Below, in pieces: positions 16,047 through 16,260 of a DNA stretch of 16,260 bases (its first letter is position 1; each line of letters starts with the position of its first letter). The position numbers and the translations under genes are program-made. Below the pieces are notes generated by a model. It saw nothing but the letters and a program-made list of their open reading frames with translations. It was not told the DNA's origin and searched no databases. Where the stretch lies: positions 1-16,260 of the forward strand of contig CAJVPJ010000810.1 in assembly GCA_910592205.1 (NCBI GenBank), read 5' to 3'. The DNA is from Paraglomus occultum. Taxonomy: Eukaryota > Glomeromycota > Glomeromycetes > Paraglomerales > Paraglomeraceae.

Positions 16047-16260
16047 TTGAAAATTTTAGAACGAGTTTTATAATCTATAAAAGATTGAATTAAAACACTA
16101 ACAACAAATCTATGCAGGTTATGTATAGGCAAATATGGTATAAAATTATATGGGGCATGCTGCAACAAAACCAGACAAAGTGGACATTCTGAAATAAGAG
16201 GCTTGTGTGGCTGAAAGTTAACTAATTTGACTAATACTAATGACGTTTTGAAAAGTAATA

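Noticed and set aside
1-16260. tRNA, rRNA, CRISPR array or phage/bacterial operon
   Set aside because: No cloverleaf with a GGTTCGA-type arm, no rRNA core sequence, no spaced direct repeats of CRISPR type and no operon-like gene packing were seen by eye; a tRNA or covariance-model scan was not possible.

Overview
The window looks like nuclear DNA of an early-diverging fungus, most likely an arbuscular mycorrhizal fungus (Glomeromycotina). It is AT-rich, gene-poor, intron-bearing and full of simple repeats and broken reading frames. It also carries an F-box/leucine-rich protein whose N-terminal layout (HPECI...HLQDD...LYNCLLLNRTWC...ILWSAPF) is the pattern of the very large F-box family of those fungi. 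This placement is inferred from protein style, not from a database search.

Two genes are well supported. The first is a single-exon F-box/LRR-like protein of 811 residues (7916-10351, +), interrupted by a long Thr-rich, microsatellite-encoded insert. The second is a three-exon, 254-residue secreted GPI-anchored protein with a Kre9/Knh1-type (Ser-Thr-rich GPI-anchored membrane family) domain (12328-13486, +). It has a CT-rich promoter block, a signal peptide, a low-complexity Pro/Thr/Asn stalk and a hydrophobic GPI tail. A 118-residue ORF at 488-844 is a weaker gene candidate without a recognisable family.

The rest is mostly repeats and decayed coding DNA. From left to right: coding-like frames on the minus strand at the left edge (1-237); a broken minus-strand frame series at about 965-1800; a small MITE-like insertion (1804-1927) with inverted ends and a 10-bp direct repeat on both sides, followed by two degenerate relatives of its unit (2137-2227, 2551-2697); a + frame broken by one stop and a microsatellite (4041-4514); a perfect 10-bp hairpin (6562-6590); a polypurine tract (about 6760-6860); a CCCCACTT minisatellite ending in an inverted unit (7198-7347); a broken minus-strand frame series (10959-11345); and a 35-bp minisatellite (11627-11757).

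The right third (13585-16260) is the richest in hidden coding signal. Downstream of the GPI gene a + frame runs about 214 codons with one stop (13585-14226). It starts behind a well-formed 3' splice site and can be joined in phase to a GTGAGT donor inside the GPI-tail codons of the upstream gene, which suggests an alternative C-terminus. Coding-like frames continue to 14568, including a phase-consistent 45-nt intron. Further right lie a broken minus-strand gene of unknown family (14898-15557) and a recognisable, internally deleted Tc1/mariner transposase relic (15662-16046, minus). No tRNA, rRNA, CRISPR array or bacterial-type operon was seen.
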